From: Pelomonas saccharophila_A
GTDB lineage: Bacteria > Pseudomonadota > Gammaproteobacteria > Burkholderiales > Burkholderiaceae_C
Length of the DNA stretch: 64,000 bases
Assembly (NCBI RefSeq): GCF_031458095.1
Contig: NZ_JAVDXU010000005.1
Coordinates: forward strand, 186,001 to 250,000
Reading direction: 5' to 3'
Shown here: positions 7,998 to 16,100 of the stretch, piece by piece
Position numbering within the stretch: the first letter of the stretch is position 1
Layout: each line of letters begins with the position of its first letter
The notes under the pieces: model-generated
The model's input: the letters and a program-made list of their open reading frames with translations, nothing else
Told to the model about the DNA's origin: nothing
Database searches by the model: none
Translations under genes and position numbers: made by a program

Positions 7998-9980
7998 TCA
8001 GTCTGCCGGCATGGGCGAGGGCTGAACTGATTGCAGGATGCGCTCGAGCGCTTCAATGTCGACCGGCTTGACCAGATGCGCATGGAAGCCCGCCTGCGCG
8101 CTGCGGGCCTGGTCGGCTGCACGCCCATAGCCGCTGAGCGCCACCAGGGCGACCTGCAGCCCGGGGTTCTCCTGCCGGATCAACGCTGCCAGCTCGTACC
8201 CATCCATGCCGGGCAGGCCGATGTCCAGCAGCGCGAGCTCGGGTGCGGCGGCGCCGATCATCTGCAGCGCGGCGACGGGATGGGTGGCGACCCACACCTC
8301 ATGCCCGTACAGGCGCAGCAACTCGGCCAGCGAGTCCGCCGCGTCGTAGTTGTCGTCGACGATGAGGACACGGCGTGGCGGGTGCAGGGCCGCGACGGTC
8401 GGCTGACTGCCTCGCACTGCTTGTGGCCCATCCTCCTCGTCGATGAGCGGGAGCCGGATGACGAACTCGCTGCCCCGCCCTAGGCCTGCGCTGCTCGCGG
8501 CCACGCTGCCGGCGTGCAGCGCCACCAGGCTGCGCACCAGGGCCAGCCCCACGCCCAGCCCGCCCGTGAGCGAGTTCGCGTCCACCCGCTCTTGGAAGAA
8601 CAGGTTGAACACGTCGGGCAGTGCCGACGCGGAGATGCCCCTGCCGTCGTCCTTCACGGCGATGACTGCCTGCTCGCCGTCGCGGCTTGTCGTCAGCGAG
8701 ATGCTGCCTCCGGGAGGCGTGTACTTGGCCGCATTGATCAGCAGGTTGGACAGGCATTGCGTGAGGCGCACCGGGTCGCCCCAGCAGGCCAGCCGCTCGG
8801 GGCTGTCGGCAAACGCGAAATGCTGCTGGCGCTGCTCCATGAGGGGCTTGGCCAGCGCGATGGCCTGCAAGGCCAGATGCTCGATGGGCACGCGCTCCAC
8901 CCGCAGCTCCACCTTGCCGGACGCGATCTTGCCAACGTCCTGCAGATCGTCCACCAGACGCACCATGTGGAACACGTGGCGGCGCATGGTGGCGTGTTCC
9001 ACCGTCTCGTAGCCGCCACCGCGCATTCGCAGCACGTCCAGCGTCGTGAGCAGCGGCGCCAGCGGGTTGCGCAGTTCGTGGCCCAGAACGCTCAGGAACT
9101 CGTCCTTGTTCCTGGCCGCAGTCTGCAACCCAGCCAGCATCTGCTCCTGCTGCTCCACTGCTGCCGACGCCGCCATGGCCGACAGCACCAGCTTTTCGTT
9201 CGCATCACGCAGGCGCGTGCCGCGCTCCTCGCGCCGGGCGGGATCGCTCTGCAGGTCTTGCTGGGCATCACCCGGATGCGACCCCAAGGCCGAGAAGAAC
9301 CGGTAGCAACCGCCTCCCGCACGCTTGCTGCCGTACATCGCACGGTCGGCGCAGTCCACCAGTCCCTCGGCGTCGGTCGCGTCGTCGGGGAACACGCTGA
9401 CGCCAATGCTCGCGGACACCGGCACCCGGCCCGGGGTGGCCAGTTCGGCCAGGGACGCCAGCAGCTTGTCCGCCACGAGGCCGGCGTCCGCCGCCTCGGC
9501 AATCTCGCTGAGCAGCAGCACGAACTCGTCGCCGCCCAGGCGGCAGACCGTGTCCACGCCGCGTACGCAAGCGACCAGGCATTGCCCGACCATGCGCAGC
9601 ACCTCGTCGCCGACCTGGCGCCCGCGGCTGTCGTTGATGGCCTTGAACCCGTCCAGGTCCAGGAACAGCAGCGCGAGCCGGGTGTCGTTGCGCCGGGCGT
9701 GCGCCAGGGCCTGGGCCATGCGGTCGATCAGCAGCACCCGGTTGGGCAGAGCATCGAGGGCATCGAGCTCGGGGGCGCGCAGGGCGTCCGGCGCCAGTTG
9801 CCTGTCGGCCTCCAACAGCTGGTGCATCGGGTGGTCGCCAATCTGGACCCGAGCCTGAGCCAGGTCGGCGTACAAGGCGGCCAGTTCGGCACGCGCGGCC
9901 ACGGCTGAACGCTCAAGCATGGCGACCTCTGCTGCCAGCGTCGCGTGCAGGGAGGGGTCGGGCTTGTGCTCGGGGTTCAT
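7998..9980 (-). CDS. Hybrid GGDEF-histidine kinase-receiver signalling protein
   Basis: A soluble 660-residue protein with four domains. Residues about 75-230 are a GGDEF diguanylate cyclase domain with GGDEF intact at 149-153 and an RxxD inhibitory site (R140-D143). A helix follows, then HisKA with H301 (LGHELRNPL), HATPase around 410-510 (NAAKY, DDGRG, GGLGVGLALV), and a C-terminal receiver with D586 and K638. No sensor or membrane region is present. GGDEF placed before the kinase is uncommon. The ATG at 9980 is chosen because it opens 20 bases after the kaiC-like stop; the frame stays open further upstream only over that gene. It ends the three-gene operon. Confidence 0.9.
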   Translation of the reverse strand: MNPEHKPDPSLHATLAAEVAMLERSAVAARAELAALYADLAQARVQIGDHPMHQLLEADRQLAPDALRAPELDALDALPNRVLLIDRMAQALAHARRNDTRLALLFLDLDGFKAINDSRGRQVGDEVLRMVGQCLVACVRGVDTVCRLGGDEFVLLLSEIAEAADAGLVADKLLASLAELATPGRVPVSASIGVSVFPDDATDAEGLVDCADRAMYGSKRAGGGCYRFFSALGSHPGDAQQDLQSDPARREERGTRLRDANEKLVLSAMAASAAVEQQEQMLAGLQTAARNKDEFLSVLGHELRNPLAPLLTTLDVLRMRGGGYETVEHATMRRHVFHMVRLVDDLQDVGKIASGKVELRVERVPIEHLALQAIALAKPLMEQRQQHFAFADSPERLACWGDPVRLTQCLSNLLINAAKYTPPGGSISLTTSRDGEQAVIAVKDDGRGISASALPDVFNLFFQERVDANSLTGGLGVGLALVRSLVALHAGSVAASSAGLGRGSEFVIRLPLIDEEDGPQAVRGSQPTVAALHPPRRVLIVDDNYDAADSLAELLRLYGHEVWVATHPVAALQMIGAAAPELALLDIGLPGMDGYELAALIRQENPGLQVALVALSGYGRAADQARSAQAGFHAHLVKPVDIEALERILQSVQPSPMPAD

Positions 9981-10000
9981 CGCATCAGCCCTTTGTGCCC

Positions 10001-11464
10001 TTACATCTCGCCGACCGGCGTGGCGCGTCGTCGCGTCGCCGGGCGCCCGCCGAGCAGGCCTTCCTGCTCGGTCAGCGGGGCACCGATGCGCAGGCCGCCA
10101 TCGTCGATGCTGTATTCGCGCAGTTCGTCGGAATGCGCGCTGTCCCTCACCTTGACCACCGCCAGCACGCGGCGCAGGCGGCTTTCCACCTCGATGTAGC
10201 GCTGCACGATGATGGCGTCGGTCATGAACGCGGTGCCGTAGGGGCTGAAGCGCAGGTCGGTGTAGCGGTCCTCCAGTTCCGAGGTCATCAACACCGTGAC
10301 ACCCATGCCGGTCAGCGAGGTCACCAGGCGCAGCAGCGATTCGCGGAAGTCCTCGCGGAACGACGGCCCCAGCGCCAGCTCGAAGCCCGACAGCGAATCG
10401 ATGACCACCCGGCTGGCTTTGAGACGGTGCACCTCCGCGGCGAGCAGCTGCATGACCTCCTCGATGGAGATGTCCGGCGCGTGGCTCTCCACCAGGCCGA
10501 TGCGGTCCTGTGCGATCGCCTGCGCCAGCGCCTGGTTGCGCAACCGCGTGGGACGCCGCTCGAATGCTGCGATGACGCCGGTCTCGCCAGCCAGCACGCC
10601 GGCGTTCAGGAAGGCTGCGGCCATGATGCTCTTGCCCGAGCCCGACGGCCCGGCGACCAGCATCGAGTAGCCGCGCGGCAGGCCGCCGCCCATCATCTCG
10701 TCCAGGCCCGGCACGCCGGTGGTGGCGCGCGACGGCACGGCGGCCTCCTCGGGCGGCGCGGCCAGCTTGCCGGGCACGAAGATCTGCAGCCCGTCGCCGG
10801 TGATGCGAAAGGCGTGCAGCCCCGGCAGCGAGGGCTGGCCGCGCATCTTCATGATCTCCATCTTGCGCACCATGGCGTTGCGCTGCACGTTCTGGCGCAT
10901 CCAGATCAGGCCGTCGGCCACGGTGAACACGGGGTTGGCATCGGTGTCGGTGAAGTATTCGCCGATCAGGAAGGTGGTGGCCTGCCAACTCGTCATCAGC
11001 ATGCCGAGTTGCTGCATGAAGTGCTGCAGATGGGCGTGGGCGTTGCCGTCGTCCTTGGTGGCCAGCACCACGGAGCGGAAGGAGTCGACGAAGACGAATG
11101 CCGGCTCATGCGCCGCCACCTCTTCGGTGATACGGGCCAGCACGCGATGCAGGTCGCCGGCCATGGCTTCGTCACACAGGTTGACGAAGCGCACGCTGCG
11201 GTTGATGGCGGCTGGGTCGAAGAAGGAGAACTGCTGCTGGTAGCGCAGCATCTTCAGCGGCGGCTCACCCAGCACGGTGAAGTACAGCGCCGGGCGCTCC
11301 GGCGTGGCCAGCGCGAACATGATCTGGTGGGCCAGCGTCGTCTTGCCACAGCCCGGTTGCCCGGCAATGAGGTTGAAGGAGAACTCCGGCAGGCCCCCAC
11401 CCAGCAAGTCGTCCAGCCCCGGGACCCCGGTCGCCAGGCTGTTGATCGTCACTTTGGATGTCAT
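10001..11464 (-). CDS. KaiC-like two-domain RecA-family ATPase
   Basis: A 487-residue protein with two tandem KaiC domains. Walker A motifs are at 35-42 (GQPGCGKT) and 272-279 (GPSGSGKS); Walker B strands are PAFVFVDS and RVVIDS. The second domain ends like KaiC CII (MTDAII...QRYIEVESRLRRVLAVVKVRDSAHSDELREY). By eye, the positions of the KaiC phosphosites (Ser-Thr before I-T-D-T) are Ala-Phe here, and the catalytic Glu-Glu pair of CII is Glu-Arg (FERR), so classic autophosphorylation is doubtful. No kaiA or kaiB is nearby. Its ATG overlaps the stop of the upstream small gene (ATGA), and the hybrid kinase follows, suggesting a stress or c-di-GMP signalling unit rather than a clock. Confidence 0.9.
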   Translation of the reverse strand: MTSKVTINSLATGVPGLDDLLGGGLPEFSFNLIAGQPGCGKTTLAHQIMFALATPERPALYFTVLGEPPLKMLRYQQQFSFFDPAAINRSVRFVNLCDEAMAGDLHRVLARITEEVAAHEPAFVFVDSFRSVVLATKDDGNAHAHLQHFMQQLGMLMTSWQATTFLIGEYFTDTDANPVFTVADGLIWMRQNVQRNAMVRKMEIMKMRGQPSLPGLHAFRITGDGLQIFVPGKLAAPPEEAAVPSRATTGVPGLDEMMGGGLPRGYSMLVAGPSGSGKSIMAAAFLNAGVLAGETGVIAAFERRPTRLRNQALAQAIAQDRIGLVESHAPDISIEEVMQLLAAEVHRLKASRVVIDSLSGFELALGPSFREDFRESLLRLVTSLTGMGVTVLMTSELEDRYTDLRFSPYGTAFMTDAIIVQRYIEVESRLRRVLAVVKVRDSAHSDELREYSIDDGGLRIGAPLTEQEGLLGGRPATRRRATPVGEM

Positions 11465-11892
11465 GGCTTGGGGTCCTGCGCTGCAGCAGCGCTTGAAGAG
11501 CTCGACCCGGTGGTCTGCAGCAGTTGTTCGCTCAGCCGTGGCCCGATGAGCGACGCGAGCAACTCGCGGAAATGCAGGAACAGCGCGCTGCCCGTCTCGG
11601 CAGCCGCCGTGGGCGGCTGGGCGACAAACAGCGTCTTGAGCTGGGCCAGGTCGCATGCGGTGCCATCAGCACCGGCCTTGGCGGGTTCAAGCCAGGGGTG
11701 CTGGGCTGCCGTGAGGTGCACGGTCCGCTTGAACAGCGCATCAACGCCGCGACGGCCGAAAACGGGCTGCAGAGCGGACTCGATGTCCGTCCACATTGCA
11801 CCGATCGCGTCGGCAATCTGCCGGGAGTCGGCCCCCTCTCCCACATGGAATGCAAGAGGCACCGTCAACCGGCTGCTCTCTCGTGTGGCCAT
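11461..11892 (-). CDS. Small protein of unknown function encoded with the KaiC-like ATPase
   Basis: A 143-residue soluble protein that I do not recognise as a named family. It has a mixed N-terminal half (WTDIESALQPVFGRRGVDALFKRTVHL), a helical segment (SALFLHFRELLASLIGPRLSEQLL) and a serine/alanine-rich tail. Its stop overlaps the kaiC-like start by four bases, so the two are translationally coupled and probably act together. An imperfect palindrome, CTTGA-GCT-TCAAG, lies at 11912-11924, 20 bases upstream, and could be an operator. No clear Shine-Dalgarno precedes the ATG. Confidence 0.75.
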   Translation of the reverse strand: MATRESSRLTVPLAFHVGEGADSRQIADAIGAMWTDIESALQPVFGRRGVDALFKRTVHLTAAQHPWLEPAKAGADGTACDLAQLKTLFVAQPPTAAAETGSALFLHFRELLASLIGPRLSEQLLQTTGSSSSSAAAAQDPKP

Positions 11893-11997
11893 GAGCGAAA
11901 GAAGTAGGGGGCTTGAGCTTCAAGTGTAGGCGCCTGCGGCCTCCTCGTCCTCCCTACGTGGAGCGGCAGGCTGGGAGCGGACGATCGCCGCGAGGCA

Positions 11998-12828
11998 TCA
12001 GGTGTGGAGCAGCGTGTTCAATATCTCCAGGCAGACGCGGGCGGTCTGGTTGTCCTCGTCCTGTTCCGCATGCCAGGCGGAGACCGAGACGGCGACGATG
12101 TCGTAGGCGCGCAGGGCCTCGAAAAGGGTGGCGATGTCGGCGGCGCTGGGGCCGCGCTGCACGTGGTACTTGAGCGCCGGCATGAGGGCCGCGTCGTCGA
12201 TGACATCGGTATCCCAGTGCAGATAGATGCGCTCCCGGGGTCGCAGATGGGCCAGCACCTCGTCCAGCGGGCAGCGCAGGATCTGTGAACCCAGCAGGGC
12301 CTCGCGTTCGCCGGGGTCGAGGTCGCGCGCATCGGCCAGAACGATCTGCGGCTCGGGGTAGGCCTGCACGCCAATGGTGGCCAGGCAGGCCAGCGCCGCC
12401 TGGCTGCGCGGGTCGGCGTCATGGTCGACCCGGCCGACGAACAGGGCCAGGGGCATGCCGCCGATGTATTGGGTCTGGGAGCTGGACCAGGTGTGGAAGT
12501 CGCCGTGGGCGTCGAGCCAGAGCACGCGTTCGGGCGCCCGGCCGGCCTGCTGCAGGCCGGCGAGCATGCCCAGGCTGGAGACGCAGTCGCCGGCGATGCT
12601 GACCGGCCGGCAGCCGCTGCGGACCAGAGCGGCGGCGCGTGCGGCCAGCAGGGCGTAGAGGCTGCCCAGGTTGCGCAGCTTGGTCACGGGGTCGTCGATC
12701 CGCGTCTCCTGCAACTGCTCAGGCGCCAGCACCTCCCAGGGATGGGCGTCGATGTCGAGCACACGGCGCAGGCCGTCGCGGCGCTGGCCCATCAGAAAGG
12801 GCAGGAGAAGTCTTGCGTTCACAGCCAT
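11998..12828 (-). CDS. Arginase-family (ureohydrolase fold) protein
   Basis: A 276-residue member of the arginase/agmatinase fold, normally a binuclear manganese hydrolase of guanidino compounds. Two metal motifs are clear: D106-A-H108-G-D110 and HWDTDVID (D206, D208). The first motif, usually GGDH, reads AGD81-C82, so the usual first histidine ligand is cysteine; as far as I recall some bacterial arginase-family proteins share this. The ATG has GGAG eight bases upstream and lies inside the end of the sulfotransferase gene (10-base overlap). It is the last gene of a methyltransferase-sulfotransferase-arginase set. Substrate unknown. Confidence 0.85.
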   Translation of the reverse strand: MAVNARLLLPFLMGQRRDGLRRVLDIDAHPWEVLAPEQLQETRIDDPVTKLRNLGSLYALLAARAAALVRSGCRPVSIAGDCVSSLGMLAGLQQAGRAPERVLWLDAHGDFHTWSSSQTQYIGGMPLALFVGRVDHDADPRSQAALACLATIGVQAYPEPQIVLADARDLDPGEREALLGSQILRCPLDEVLAHLRPRERIYLHWDTDVIDDAALMPALKYHVQRGPSAADIATLFEALRAYDIVAVSVSAWHAEQDEDNQTARVCLEILNTLLHT

Positions 12829-14051
12829 GAGTCGGGCTCCATGGGATAGCCGAGCCTGCCCATCATTTCGCGCACCTCGGCCCGCCGGCCCAGCGCCAGC
12901 AGCATGGGGCCGCGCTTGTGCCAGCGCCTGAAGCGCGGGGGCTCGGTGGCCATCCTGACGGGCAGGGAGGCCGGCAGTTCCATGGCGGGCAGGCCGAGAT
13001 GGTCGGTGATGGTCCGCAGTGCCGTGGCGGGGTCGGCCATGAAGTCTTCGAAGGACAGGCGCAGGGTGCAGACGCCGCTGCGCAGGATGGCGTCGTGGAT
13101 GGAATACCACTGGTTCAGGCAGACCTCCTCCAGTCTCGCGCGGGTGAATTCCCGCCAGTTGCGCGGCAGGTCGAACTTCCACCATTTGCGGCCGAAGGCC
13201 ACGGTGTCTGAATAGCCGCGGATGTCGAGCTCGCAGCCGATCTTGCTGAGGTCGTGCGAGAAGAAGCCCAGCGGATAGAGCCAGCCGTCCATCAGGCCGT
13301 TGACGGACTGAGCGAAACCCCGCGTCAGGTGGATATAGCTCACCTCGGCATTGGGGAAGAGCTGCTCGTACATGCCGATGCGATAGGCGTCGGACGGCGC
13401 CTTGAACAGCAGCACCGAATCGCGCACGTCCGCCAGGCCGAACGGGCGCCGCCTGAGCGTGGGGACGACGAAGGGCGGCTCCTCGATCTTCAGGGGCTCG
13501 TCGAAATACAGGCCGGCCCCGGCCGCCGCCTTGCCGTCGTAGTAGCTGATGCGCCAGGGCGCGTCGGCGAAGACGGTGCGCAGCACCAGGTCCTGCAGTT
13601 CGGCCTCGCTGCGGCGGTCGCCGCGGTCGAACTGGCTCAATGCTGCCTCCAGCGAGCGCTCCAGGCGCTGCTCGGGGCCCAGGAAGTAGCAAGGAAACTG
13701 CAGCAGCAGGCGGTTCTTCCATTTCCTCAGCAGCAGCTCGGTGTCGAGCAGCTCGTTCGAGGCAAAGGAGATCTCGTCCAGGATGCTGCTGGTCAGCTCG
13801 GCGGCGTTGGCCACCCATTCGATGCAATCGCTGTCGGAGTTCTGGTTGAAGCCGTTGCCGGACAGGGCCAGCAGCGGATCCAGCTCCCCGTCCAGCGAGG
13901 CGATGCGGGGATGCCGGGCCAGGGTCTCCTTGAAGAGGCTGGACCCGCCACGCGAACCGGACAGGATGACCACCACCCTTCGGACCATCAGGTCCAGCTC
14001 GGAACCGGGAACGTCGCGGCGCGACTTGATGGCCGGCAGGAAGCTGTCCAC
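12819..14051 (-). CDS. Sulfotransferase family protein
   Basis: A 410-residue predicted PAPS-dependent sulfotransferase. The 5'-phosphosulfate loop is visible near the N-terminus (VVVILSGSRGGSSLFKETL), followed by RHPRIASLDGE and, later, the FLAV-like region AEVSYIHLTRGFAQSV where the 3'-phosphate-binding residues usually lie. A C-terminal segment, LRLSFEDFMADPATALRTITDHLGLP, is typical of bacterial sulfotransferases. The frame begins with GTG at 14051 without a clear ribosome site; an ATG at 13988 would give 389 residues and still keep the P-loop. It is longer than the usual 250-350 residues. Its neighbours suggest a small-molecule substrate. Confidence 0.85.
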   Translation of the reverse strand: MDSFLPAIKSRRDVPGSELDLMVRRVVVILSGSRGGSSLFKETLARHPRIASLDGELDPLLALSGNGFNQNSDSDCIEWVANAAELTSSILDEISFASNELLDTELLLRKWKNRLLLQFPCYFLGPEQRLERSLEAALSQFDRGDRRSEAELQDLVLRTVFADAPWRISYYDGKAAAGAGLYFDEPLKIEEPPFVVPTLRRRPFGLADVRDSVLLFKAPSDAYRIGMYEQLFPNAEVSYIHLTRGFAQSVNGLMDGWLYPLGFFSHDLSKIGCELDIRGYSDTVAFGRKWWKFDLPRNWREFTRARLEEVCLNQWYSIHDAILRSGVCTLRLSFEDFMADPATALRTITDHLGLPAMELPASLPVRMATEPPRFRRWHKRGPMLLALGRRAEVREMMGRLGYPMEPDSWL

Positions 14052-14063
14052 GGCAGCCGTGCG

Positions 14064-14732
14064 TCAGGCCCGGGACATCTCGTAGACGAAGAATTGCTGG
14101 CGCCGGGTCTCGTCGATGGCTTCGCTGGCCAGCTCCCTGGTCTGCAGGCCCGCGGCCTGCGCGAGGCGTTGCATGGCCTCGATTTCGCCGAAATTGGACT
14201 GCACGAAGTAGATGCGCCCCTGGGGCTTCAGGTGCCGACCCACCTCTGCGAAGAAGCGGGTGTTGGTGCGGAAGTCGGTATCCCACTGGGACATGGCCAC
14301 CACGTCATGCGCCGGCTTGTTGCGGAACGGCAGGTTGGCGGTGATGACGTCGAACTGCTCCTTGCCCAGGGCCTCGAACAAATTGGACTGCAGCACCTCC
14401 ATGGTGCCGGCAAAGCCATGCGCCTGGGCGTTATGGGTGGCGCTCTGGACGGCCGCGGGGTTGATGTCCACCCCCACCACCCGTGCGGCGCCCTGGTAGC
14501 AGGCAAAGATGCCGATGACGCCGGAGCCGGTGCCCACGTCCAGCACGCTTTCGCCGGGCCTGACCTTGAAGTGCTTGACCAGCGGCAGGCTGTCGGCGAA
14601 GGGCCAGAAGGTGTTGGGATAGACCAGGAACTCCATGCCCAGATAGCGCACCTTGCGGCCTTCGGGCGGCACGGATTTGAAGAGTTGCTGCCGCTGCGCC
14701 TGCCACTGGTCGGTAAAGCTGGTCAAGTCCAT
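14064..14732 (-). CDS. SAM-dependent methyltransferase (HemK/small-methyltransferase type)
   Basis: A 222-residue class I methyltransferase. Motif I is VLDVGTGSGVIG (residues 63-74), the acidic motif II follows (VVGVDINPAAV), and motif IV is ANLPF at 132-136. The latter corresponds to the [N/D]-P-P-[Y/F] motif of enzymes that methylate nitrogen in planar or amide groups, such as HemK/PrmC. The start has an excellent ribosome site (GGAGG six bases upstream). The sulfotransferase follows after 12 bases, so the three genes form one transcription unit. The substrate is not evident. Confidence 0.85.
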   Translation of the reverse strand: MDLTSFTDQWQAQRQQLFKSVPPEGRKVRYLGMEFLVYPNTFWPFADSLPLVKHFKVRPGESVLDVGTGSGVIGIFACYQGAARVVGVDINPAAVQSATHNAQAHGFAGTMEVLQSNLFEALGKEQFDVITANLPFRNKPAHDVVAMSQWDTDFRTNTRFFAEVGRHLKPQGRIYFVQSNFGEIEAMQRLAQAAGLQTRELASEAIDETRRQQFFVYEMSRA

Positions 14733-15071
14733 CCGCCGCCTCCATGGAGTTTGCCGCGCGCCTTCTCTGCGCCTGCCGTTCAGGTTTTGCGGCAGGCTGC
14801 TGGCGCGGTCTCGAGCATTGCCGTTTTATGGTCATATGGCAATCGAATAAACCGTTATTTGGACGCAGGCGCTCAGATCTGCAGGGGTGGCCCGCCCCGG
14901 GGCGGACGAAACACCTGGCGGTCCGTGAAGTCGTGGCGTTCGCGCCGCACGACAGGCCTTGCAAGACCGGGGGCATGCCCGTACCCTTGGCCCAAACGGA
15001 CATAGCCAGCACACTTGACCCGTTATCCGGACGGCTTCACGGCCTGGGCGTGTTGGATGCGGGAGGACCAA
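14733..15071 (+). other. Divergent intergenic region between methyltransferase and substrate-binding protein genes
   Basis: This 339-base stretch separates two divergent operons and must contain both promoters. An AT-richer section at about 14815-14865 includes the inverted repeat ATTGCC...GGCAAT around a TATGGTCATATGG core, a plausible promoter or operator region. GGGAGGA at 15061-15067 is the ribosome site of the rightward gene. No coding region with a convincing start was found, and no sigma-70 promoter is clear enough to place. Confidence 0.45.
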
Positions 15072-16100
15072 ATGAGCGCTCCGCCCCCCCCGGGTCGCAG
15101 CCTGAATCGCCGTCACCTGATGGGTCTGGCCGCTCTGGCGGTGCTGGCCGCATCCTGGGGCATCGGCCGGCGCCGCAGCGCAGCGCCCGCCGTGACCGAG
15201 AAGCTTTCCATCGCCCTTCCTCAGGCGCCGCATGCCGGCCTCATCCATATCGCCGCAGCCAGGGGTTTCTTCGAGGAACGCGGCCTGGCGGTGACTGTGC
15301 TCGCGCAGACCCATGGCAAGGCCGCCCTGGCCGAGCTCTTGCGAGGAGGTGCCGATCTGGCCGCCGCCGCCGACGTGCCCATCGTCATCGAGGTGCTCAA
15401 GGGGGCGCCGCTGAGCATTGCGGCGGCGGTGGCGAGCGCCTCCAATGAATTGGCCGTGCTCGCGCGCCGCGACCGCGAAATCGCCTCGCCGGGCGAGCTG
15501 CAGGGGCGGCGGGTGGGGGTCACCCTGGGTACCAGCGGCGAATATTTCCTCTGGGCCTTCATGGTGCGCCATCGCCTGGCGCCGCAGTCCCTGGTCCTGG
15601 TGGACCTGTCGCCCACCCGCCTGGTCGAGGCGCTGCGTAGTGGCAGCGTGGATGCGATCGCCGCCTGGCAGCCGGTCCGCCACGAGGCCGAGCTGGCCCT
15701 GGGGGACGCCATCGTGTCCTTCCGCGCCCCTGACGCCTATGCGCAGAACTATGTGCTGGTCGGCCGCAGCGAGTTCCTGTCGGCCCGCGGCGAAGCCTTG
15801 CGCCGGCTGCTGCTGGCGCTGCTGGACGCCGAGCGTTTTGTGCAGACCGACCCGCTGCAGGCCAAGACCCTGCTGGCCGAACGCCTGAAGCTCAGCACCG
15901 AGGCGCTGGAGCCGGCCTGGCAGGCCCTGGAGCTGGAGGTCGACGAGCAGCAGGCCCAACTGGTCACGCTGGAGGACGTGGCGGGCTGGGCGATGGCGCG
16001 CGGCTATGCGCCCACGCAACCCATGCCCAACTTCCTGGCCCATCTCAATTTCACGGCCCTGCAGGCAGCAAGCCCGGGGCGGGTGACGGTGGTGCGATGA
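15072..16100 (+). CDS. NMT1/THI5-like ABC-type substrate-binding protein
   Basis: A 342-residue periplasmic binding protein of the NrtA/SsuA/TauA/THI5-like class. The N-terminus has twin arginines before a hydrophobic stretch (SLNRRHLMGLAALAVLAAS), which looks Tat-like. Mature features include IALPQAPHAGLIHIAAARGFFEERGL and GRRVGVTLGTSGEYFL. The ATG at 15072 is chosen because GGGAGGA lies just upstream. No permease or ATPase gene is adjacent; instead the next gene, overlapping by four bases, is a membrane histidine kinase. This suggests the protein senses a ligand for the kinase rather than importing it. Confidence 0.88.
   Translation: MSAPPPPGRSLNRRHLMGLAALAVLAASWGIGRRRSAAPAVTEKLSIALPQAPHAGLIHIAAARGFFEERGLAVTVLAQTHGKAALAELLRGGADLAAAADVPIVIEVLKGAPLSIAAAVASASNELAVLARRDREIASPGELQGRRVGVTLGTSGEYFLWAFMVRHRLAPQSLVLVDLSPTRLVEALRSGSVDAIAAWQPVRHEAELALGDAIVSFRAPDAYAQNYVLVGRSEFLSARGEALRRLLLALLDAERFVQTDPLQAKTLLAERLKLSTEALEPAWQALELEVDEQQAQLVTLEDVAGWAMARGYAPTQPMPNFLAHLNFTALQAASPGRVTVVR

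Noticed and set aside
9981..10988. Upstream extension of the GGDEF-kinase frame to a 996-residue protein
   Set aside because: The extension lies entirely over the kaiC-like gene in another frame of the same strand and encodes an arginine-rich low-complexity sequence; the ATG at 9980 fits the operon spacing.
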